A DNA stretch of 37,642 bases, from positions 1 to 37,642 of the forward strand of contig JAFRRJ010000042.1 of assembly GCA_017428155.1 (NCBI GenBank), in the 5' to 3' direction. The notes under the pieces are model-generated. The model was not told the DNA's origin. It was given only the letters and a program-made list of their open reading frames with translations, and searched no databases. A program made the position numbers and the translations under genes. The stretch comes from Clostridiales bacterium (lineage in GTDB: Bacteria; Bacillota; Clostridia; Saccharofermentanales; Saccharofermentanaceae). This document shows positions 32,800 to 37,642 of the stretch, piece after piece (position 1 is the first letter of the stretch; every line of letters begins with the position of its first letter).

Positions 32800-32855
32800 A
32801 ACAATCGGGCTATCTCCTAAAAACATATTATATGCCCTGGAGGTGCCCGATTGTT
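32800..32855 (-). terminator. Large hairpin between rpsR and rplI (terminator or attenuator)
   Basis: AACAATCGGGC (32800-32810) and GCCCGATTGTT (32845-32855) form a perfect 11 bp stem with a 34 bp loop. On the minus strand the stem runs into TTTTACTAAAAAA, so it can end part of the transcripts after rpsR and reduce expression of rplI and the genes behind it. The loop contains TATAAT on the minus strand, so a secondary promoter for rplI-dnaB could lie here. Confidence 0.6.
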
Positions 32856-32927
32856 ATAAATTTTTTAAATTATATCGTAGCAAACATGATTTTTGTTGAT
32901 CACGGCTACTTTTGTCCCAAAAACGGA

Positions 32928-33200
32928 TTACTGAACCGTGTAGGGCAAGAGTGCAACCTGACGTGCACGCTTAATAGCTGTTGTGAGCTCACGCTGATGG
33001 ATAGCGCATGTGCCTGTCATTCTCTTGGGAAGGATCTTTCCGTTCTCGGAAATGTACTTCTTGAGTGTGACATCGTCCATAAAGTCGATTGTCTCGACCT
33101 TATTAGCACAGAAATTGCAAACCTTCCTGCGTGTTCTTCTCTGCCTCATACCGCCGGCAAACTCTCTACCACCGGCTCTGGGTGCTCTATTCTCTGCCAT
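32928..33200 (-). CDS. rpsR: 30S ribosomal protein S18
   Basis: S18 binds 16S rRNA together with S6 in the small subunit platform. The 90-residue protein has the family core [64 protein letters not shown]. It keeps CxxC and CxxH residues, so it is probably the zinc-binding (C+) form; this is an inference from the spacing. It follows ssb by 22 bp. Confidence 0.97.
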   Translation of the reverse strand: MAENRAPRAGGREFAGGMRQRRTRRKVCNFCANKVETIDFMDDVTLKKYISENGKILPKRMTGTCAIHQRELTTAIKRARQVALLPYTVQ

Positions 33201-33222
33201 TTTGAGTATTCTCCTTCACAAA

Positions 33223-33717
33223 TTAAATCTCAAAGGGAAGCTCACCGGACTGACCTTCATCAAAACCACCCATAGGCGCTTCGATCTGCATATTGGGAGC
33301 AGTGGGCGCACTGGCGGCAACAGTGTTTGCCGGGGGCGGATTGAAAGACTGCGTAGGCGCAGCAGGTTCCTGACGGTATACGTCACCGGATGCAGAACCA
33401 GATGATTCCACGAACTCAGCCTCGTCAATAACGACTTCGGTAATATACCTCTTCTGACCGCTCTGCTGGTCGTCGTATGTACGGGTCTGAATGCTTCCTA
33501 CCAAACCGATGCGGTTGCCTTTACGGAAATATTTCTGGATAAAGACTGCTGTCTGACGCCATGCAACACAGTTGATGAAATCAGCCTGTCTCTGGCCGTT
33601 CTGATCCTTAAAGCGTCTGTCGACTGCTATTGTGAAGTTGCAGAACTGGGTCTGGTTGGAAGTAACCTTAACTTCCGGGTCCTTTGTAAGTCTTCCGACT
33701 AATTCTACTTTGTTCAT
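33223..33717 (-). CDS. ssb: Single-stranded DNA-binding protein
   Basis: SSB coats single-stranded DNA in replication and repair. The 164-residue protein has the OB fold (MNKVELVGRLTKDPEVKVTSNQTQFCNFTIAVDRRFKD...GSIQTRTYDDQQSGQKRYITEVVIDEAEFVE, about 1-108). A disordered Pro/Ala/Gly tail follows, and the acidic tip ends GELPFEI. That is a slightly altered version of the usual DDLPF tail that recruits partner proteins. It sits between rpsF and rpsR, the standard order. Confidence 0.97.
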   Translation of the reverse strand: MNKVELVGRLTKDPEVKVTSNQTQFCNFTIAVDRRFKDQNGQRQADFINCVAWRQTAVFIQKYFRKGNRIGLVGSIQTRTYDDQQSGQKRYITEVVIDEAEFVESSGSASGDVYRQEPAAPTQSFNPPPANTVAASAPTAPNMQIEAPMGGFDEGQSGELPFEI

Positions 33718-33742
33718 TTACTTACCTTCCTGTCTTAAGTGA

Positions 33743-34030
33743 TTACTCACCGACACGAACAATGAGATAACGGATTACGCCATCAGTGATCTTGAGAACA
33801 CGCTCAAGTTCCCTGGGGAATTCGCTCTCGGCAGTAAATACAGTCTGAACATAGTAGCCGTTCTTCTGACCTTCAATCTCGTAAGCCAATTCACGTGTTC
33901 CGATTGTGTCGAATGCATCAATCGTAGCACCTGATTCGATCTTAGCCTTAATTGTGTCAGTAAGAGAAGCAATTCCCTCTTCACCTGCAGCGGTGCTGAG
34001 GATAACGATCAAACGATATTGGTTTGCCAT
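33743..34030 (-). CDS. rpsF: 30S ribosomal protein S6
   Basis: S6 pairs with S18 in the small subunit. From the ATG at 34030 the protein has 95 residues, the family's usual length. It shows NQYRLIVILSTAAGEEGI, KIESGATIDAFDTIGTRELAYEIEGQKNGYY and a C-terminal LKITDGVIRYLIVRVGE. The longer frame from 34078 adds 16 residues that encode an AAGGAGGTGAATG ribosome site; it is therefore rejected. This is the first gene of the eight-gene operon. Confidence 0.97.
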   Translation of the reverse strand: MANQYRLIVILSTAAGEEGIASLTDTIKAKIESGATIDAFDTIGTRELAYEIEGQKNGYYVQTVFTAESEFPRELERVLKITDGVIRYLIVRVGE

Positions 34031-34104
34031 GTCATTCACCTCCTTCTGGACTTTACGGCCCGGTCTTTCTCCGGGCAAGGATACCGCCCATATATAAGCG
34101 GCAC
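34031..34104 (-). promoter_or_regulatory. Possible S6:S18 autoregulatory leader
   Basis: Directly before rpsF the predicted leader holds a stem of GCCCGG with CCGGGC around a 7 bp loop (34058-34076). It is followed on the transcript by CCG and then the AAGGAGG ribosome site. Leaders of many rpsF operons carry a small stem with a CCG element that the S6:S18 complex binds to limit translation; the arrangement here would fit. No consensus alignment was made, so this is tentative. Confidence 0.35.
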
Positions 34105-34110
34105 CGAGAA

Positions 34111-34139
34111 GAATAACACAGCCACAGAACCAAAGTCAA
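34111..34139 (-). promoter_or_regulatory. Putative promoter of the rpsF-ftsH operon
   Basis: On the minus strand TTGACT (34134-34139) and TTATTC (34111-34116) are separated by 17 bp, about 80 bp before the rpsF start. This fits a strong housekeeping sigma promoter for a ribosomal operon, although the -10 box is not ideal. Confidence 0.55.
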
Positions 34140-34303
34140 GCATTTACTGCATTCTTAGGACTTTCCCCGTTGTTCATGTCCTGCCTTAAGAAGCACTTGA
34201 CCTTCAAGCGTCGCGCGTCCGTCAAAGGCTTTGCGCTTCCAAAATTCTTACTACTGGAAATTCTAACAACCCCAAAATCAAAATTCTACCCTCTTGAAGC
34301 AGA

Positions 34304-34338
34304 TTGAGACTTTTCGGACTTTTTGAGACTGGTCTCAA
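34304..34338 (-). terminator. Dyad cluster behind the Sua5 fusion gene
   Basis: TTGAGAC occurs at 34304-34310 and 34323-34329, and its complement GTCTCAA at 34332-34338. On the minus strand this allows either a very tight or a larger hairpin (loop about 21 bp). It begins about 24 bp beyond the gene end, among short A and T runs. It may act as a terminator; the alternate pairing is unusual. The rest of 34140-34300 shows nothing I recognise. Confidence 0.45.
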
Positions 34339-34361
34339 TTTTCGAAAACAGCGAAAAAATC

Positions 34362-36170
34362 TTAAATTCTTGATGCGCCGAGATCTTTCAAGATGTACGG
34401 GAAAAGCAGCTCGAGCCAAGCGCCAAGGGCTTTTGCGGTGTGAAGGTAAGTCTCGTAGTTCTCTCCGGATGGATCGGGAATCGAGATCGACATCACTTTT
34501 CCCTTAGAATCTTTCATTACAAGACCGTTATTTGCTGCAAAAGTTGAAAAGGAGAAAACCTTGTCTTTTATCTCGGGAAATGCCTTTGTGATACTGTAAG
34601 CCTGTTCGTCTCTTACAGTAAGGATAAGATCGTTGTCATCGTAGATCGCGGGATCAGCCCTTCTTGATTCGATCGACCCGAGGCCAAAGCCGGTAAGCTC
34701 TCTTACAGCCTTATCCATCCGGGTGTCGGGTTCAAGCCCGGACATAGCCGTAAGTCCTGCAGATTCACAGTATATCTCAAAGCCGGTATCGGACGATCTG
34801 CTTGAGATATAAGGCTCATTCTTCTCTATAAGGTGTCTCATCAGCAGTTCGCAGCATGGAGACAGTGATGTATTGTTATCGTCGATAAAAAGAACCGATG
34901 CAGTATAAGTATCCTTGAATGCATCAATGGGCAGAGGAAGTCTTAACGGCCTTGCGGGAGCCGGCATTCCGGGAACAAGCTCCTCCTTCTTGCCGGACGC
35001 TTTGGACAGCCTGTTCATGTAAGCAACTGACAGACCCTCACCGTCGAATCCCTGGGCAAGTATAACGTCAACTTCCTGAACGTCCAGGAAACGCAAACCT
35101 TCGAAAAGGCCATGTGAAGCCATTGATACATCAGTAGTCTTTCCGTATACACAGAACTCAGTATGAGCAGACAGGATCTTGTCATTTAACTTGTCATAGA
35201 CAGTCCTGATCTCCGCGCCGCAGTATAGGCCGATCCTTGCAAAAGGATTGGCAGCCAATATCTCCCGGGATCTCAGAATAAACGGAGAAGCAATATTTAC
35301 CAGTTCTTTTGCCTCATCGTCGGAAAGCTTTTTAAGATCATCAAGAGTAAATTCGATCTTCGCGATCTTGCCGTCTGAACCTGATGCATCGTCACCGGTG
35401 ATCTTTGTTCCTTCCGGCATCTTCATGATCTCGACATTGGCAAAAGGTGCATAGTGACGGTATTTCATTCCCGGAGATCTCGGAGCCTTGTCACCTGTTA
35501 ACTGTCCGGCTATCAGAGTACCGCCGCCTTGTATCACCTTATCAATATCAGCCTTGGTTATTGCGCCGGGTCTTAAGATGACCGGGGTCTCTCCCGTGCA
35601 GTCTACAACCGTTGATTCGAGGCCGAATTCGGAATCGCCGCCGTCTATTACCGCATAGATATATCCGTCCATATCTTCAAGCACGGATCTTGCGCCGGTC
35701 GGAGAAGGTCTTCCGGAAAGATTTGCCGAAGGCGCCGCTACAGGAACACCGCAGTACTTAAGGAACCTATTTGCGACAGGATGAGAAGGCATTCTTACTC
35801 CGACAGTATCAAGTCCTGCAGTTGTCTCGTCAGCAATTGAATCAGACTTCTTCATTACGACCGTAATAGGGCCCGGCATAAAGCCGTCGATCAGTTTCTG
35901 AGCAAGTGGCGTGATCTCTGAGACTATGTCCTTTATCTGTTCCTTGTCTCCGATATGACAGATCAACGGGTTATCTGCAGGTCTTCCCTTGGCAGCGAAA
36001 ACTCTTCTTACGGCTTCACCGTCTCTTGCATCACAGCCCAGTCCGTATACAGTCTCCGTAGGAAACCCGATAACCTCGCCGTTCCTTAAGTGCTCTGCCG
36101 CATCAATCAAGGCCTTGTCATCACATGAGTCGATCAGGATCGTCTTCTTATATTTCTTTTCGCGTTCCAT
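34362..36170 (-). CDS. Sua5-type threonylcarbamoyl-AMP synthase fused to inactive LMW phosphatase-like domain
   Basis: Residues about 15-215 form the YrdC/TsaC domain (GEVIGFPTETVYGLGCDA at 31-48, KGRPADNPLI, PGPITVVMKK, VAAPSANLSGRPSPTG), which makes threonylcarbamoyl-AMP for the t6A37 modification of ANN-decoding tRNAs. Residues about 230-392 are the Sua5 C-terminal domain (SPGMKYRHYAPF, MASHGLFEGLRFLD, GLSVAYMNRLSKA). Residues about 423-595 align with low-molecular-weight protein tyrosine phosphatases. The N-terminal loop reads VLFIDDNNTSLSP where the family has VLFVCxGNxCRSP, so both the nucleophilic Cys (now Asp430) and the phosphate-binding Arg (now Leu436) are lost, while DPSG with Asp567 remains. 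In many Clostridia these are two neighbouring genes; here they are joined. The phosphatase part is probably structural or binding only. Confidence 0.9.
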   Translation of the reverse strand: MEREKKYKKTILIDSCDDKALIDAAEHLRNGEVIGFPTETVYGLGCDARDGEAVRRVFAAKGRPADNPLICHIGDKEQIKDIVSEITPLAQKLIDGFMPGPITVVMKKSDSIADETTAGLDTVGVRMPSHPVANRFLKYCGVPVAAPSANLSGRPSPTGARSVLEDMDGYIYAVIDGGDSEFGLESTVVDCTGETPVILRPGAITKADIDKVIQGGGTLIAGQLTGDKAPRSPGMKYRHYAPFANVEIMKMPEGTKITGDDASGSDGKIAKIEFTLDDLKKLSDDEAKELVNIASPFILRSREILAANPFARIGLYCGAEIRTVYDKLNDKILSAHTEFCVYGKTTDVSMASHGLFEGLRFLDVQEVDVILAQGFDGEGLSVAYMNRLSKASGKKEELVPGMPAPARPLRLPLPIDAFKDTYTASVLFIDDNNTSLSPCCELLMRHLIEKNEPYISSRSSDTGFEIYCESAGLTAMSGLEPDTRMDKAVRELTGFGLGSIESRRADPAIYDDNDLILTVRDEQAYSITKAFPEIKDKVFSFSTFAANNGLVMKDSKGKVMSISIPDPSGENYETYLHTAKALGAWLELLFPYILKDLGASRI

Positions 36171-36178
36171 AAATACAC

Positions 36179-36208
36179 CTTATCCGATTATTGCTTATCC
36201 GATTATTG
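36179..36208. repeat. 15 bp tandem duplication over the prfA stop codon
   Basis: CTTATCCGATTATTG is repeated directly at 36179-36193 and 36194-36208. On the minus strand the second copy includes the prfA stop, and the first lies in the gap before the Sua5 fusion gene. It looks like a small replication-slippage event. Confidence 0.85.
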
Positions 36209-37291
36209 TACATTGTTACCCGCATTATCCGCCGCCTGTGCGAGAGTCAGTGCATCGACTATCTCATCCAGATCTCCGGCAAGGATGCTGTCCAGCTTAT
36301 ATAGTGTCAGACCTATCCTGTGATCGGTAACTCTTCCCTGGTGGTAATTATATGTGCGGATCCTCTCGGATCTGTCGCCTGTTCCGACCTGGGACTTTCT
36401 CTCATCGTTGTTCCTGTCCACATCAGCCTGATGCGCGATCGCCCAGAGCCTGGACTGCAGAACCTCCATCGCCTTCTCCTTGTTCTGGATCTGGGATCTC
36501 TCATCCTGGCAGGTTACGACCATGCCGGTAGGAAGATGCGTGATCCTTATCGCGGAAGACGTCTTATTGATGTGCTGTCCGCCTGCGCCCGAAGCCCTGA
36601 ACCTGTCGATCTTAAGATCGTTTGGATTTATCTCAACATCTGTAGGCTCCGCCTTCGGAAGCACCGCAACTGTTGCCGTGGATGTGTGAACACGTCCGCC
36701 TGATTCTGTCACAGGAACTCTCTGCACTCTGTGAACACCGCTCTCGAACTTCATTCTGGAGTACACTCTCGGACCGTCTATCTCGGCAACGATCTCCTTG
36801 TATCCGCCAAGTCCCGTCGGGCTTGCATCAACTATATCCACGTCAAAGCCTTTAAGTGCGGCATAGCCTTTGTACATCTTCATGAGGTCACCGGCGAAAA
36901 GCGCTGATTCCTCACCGCCTGCACCTGCTCTTATCTCAAGGATTACTGATCTGGAATCTCTGGGATCTCCCGGAGTCAGATATATCATGAGTTCCTTCTC
37001 AAGGCCGGCAAGCCTTTCTTTGGCATCAGCAAGTTCGGCATTTGCAAGACTTCTCATCTCATCGTCGCCGCCGAGGTCACCGCTCTCAAGAAGACTGATT
37101 ATCCCTTCTATCTCCTTCTCGCAGACCTCATAACTCCTGATCGCATCGACCTGGGGATTAAGCGCGGCCAGTTCCTTGGAGTATTTTGTATATTCCTCCG
37201 GGCATGAAGCAACTGCCGGGTCACTTAATGTGCCGGTAAGCTCTTCATACTTCGCCTTTATGAGATCTGTCTTGCTCTTATCTATTGCCAT
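36203..37291 (-). CDS. prfA: Peptide chain release factor 1 (RF1)
   Basis: RF1 ends translation at UAA and UAG. The 362-residue protein has the release factor GGQ motif in SGAGGQHINKTSSAIRIT (GGQ at 237-239), which triggers peptide release, and the stop-reading tripeptide PVT (193-195, in VQRVPVTESGGR); RF1 has P(A/V)T where RF2 has SPF. The length fits RF1. The N-terminal helical domain (about 1-110) is present. It precedes the Sua5 fusion gene by 32 bp; a prfA-(prmC)-sua5 cluster is usual in Firmicutes, but no prmC gene is found between them here. Confidence 0.97.
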   Translation of the reverse strand: MAIDKSKTDLIKAKYEELTGTLSDPAVASCPEEYTKYSKELAALNPQVDAIRSYEVCEKEIEGIISLLESGDLGGDDEMRSLANAELADAKERLAGLEKELMIYLTPGDPRDSRSVILEIRAGAGGEESALFAGDLMKMYKGYAALKGFDVDIVDASPTGLGGYKEIVAEIDGPRVYSRMKFESGVHRVQRVPVTESGGRVHTSTATVAVLPKAEPTDVEINPNDLKIDRFRASGAGGQHINKTSSAIRITHLPTGMVVTCQDERSQIQNKEKAMEVLQSRLWAIAHQADVDRNNDERKSQVGTGDRSERIRTYNYHQGRVTDHRIGLTLYKLDSILAGDLDEIVDALTLAQAADNAGNNVQ

Positions 37292-37642
37292 AGTTAGATA
37301 AAATTATCACATAAGAATAATTATTTCCAATTCTATATACATGAATCCCCGGAATCAGGACTAGACCGTCTTCACTCCGGCCTGATCCCGTTGGCGTTCT
37401 TTATTTATTTTACATTCAACTCAATGCTTAACTTTTCCGTCCGAAATATTGAGAATAAAGTCTGTTTTCCGATGCTCGACTCAATGCTCGAGTTTTAACC
37501 CTCGAATTTTGATATATACTTTTTTCGAGGTATGAAAGCAAAGATAATGTCCAGGCAGACAAACCGAATTCACCGGTTCTATAAACGGATACGTTAGTAT
37601 TACAAAACGTATCCAAAAACAGCAAAATTTCAAAAAGTGCCA
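37292..37642. repeat. Gene-free right edge with several inverted repeats
   Basis: No gene is convincing in this stretch. Inverted repeats seen are ATCAGG/CCTGAT (37354/37381), CTCAAT/ATTGAG (37420/37448), CCTCGAA/TTCGAGG (37500/37524, 17 bp loop), and GGATACGTT/AACGTATCC (37587/37606, 10 bp loop). The motif ACTCAATGCT occurs at 37419 and 37479. The prfA promoter should lie near 37295-37330. These repeats are less regular than the left-edge array but are similar in style. Confidence 0.5.

Overview
The window looks like a chromosomal segment of a low-to-moderate GC, Gram-positive Clostridia-type bacterium, probably an uncultured gut or rumen lineage. This rests on the gene order rpsF-ssb-rpsR-rplI-dnaB-tilS-hpt-ftsH, the BspA-like leucine-rich repeat surface proteins with sorting-signal-like C termini, an ECF sigma/anti-sigma pair, strong GGAGG ribosome binding sites, and RF3 next to malQ. 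The exact taxon cannot be read from sequence alone.

Layout. (1) 1-430 has no convincing gene but holds a striking array of hairpins with a period of about 52 bp, whose arms change sequence together. (2) 583-6115, minus strand: a tight operon malQ > glpK > AEC-family transporter > SseB-like protein > membrane-anchored hypothetical protein. (3) 6201-7805, plus strand: prfC (release factor RF3). (4) 7913-13890: two tandem units of about 3.06 kb, each holding a copy of the prfC 3' end, a terminator, a large LRR surface-protein gene on the minus strand and its promoter. A third, broken prfC tail ends the array and cuts into a signal peptidase-like gene. (5) 14001-16737: an ABC exporter (ATPase plus large permease) resembling lactococcin-972-type bacteriocin export/immunity systems. 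(6) 16895-22966: lipoprotein, DUF4179-like anti-sigma factor, ECF sigma factor, SAM methyltransferase and three unrecognised proteins. (7) 23070-26545: an 82 bp exact copy of the ftsH 3' end and the real ftsH 3' end bracket a 3.4 kb module. The module encodes two membrane or zinc-ribbon proteins that share a C-terminal or central beta-rich domain. (8) 26546-34030, minus strand: the core information operon rpsF, ssb, rpsR, rplI, dnaB, tilS, hpt, ftsH. (9) 34362-37291: a Sua5-type threonylcarbamoyl-AMP synthase fused to an LMW-phosphatase-like domain that has lost its catalytic Cys and Arg, then prfA (RF1).

The main theme is that accessory genes are lodged directly behind the 3' ends of two housekeeping genes (prfC and ftsH). 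In each case a duplicate of the core gene's 3' tail marks the far side of the insert, and no integrase or transposase is visible. This suggests an integration or homologous-recombination route targeted to core-gene 3' ends. The second unusual signal is the tandem hairpin array at the left edge. The remaining genes are ordinary housekeeping or conserved families, with a few oddities: a lysine-rich insert in MalQ, an Ala-Pro tail on FtsH and a dead phosphatase domain on Sua5.
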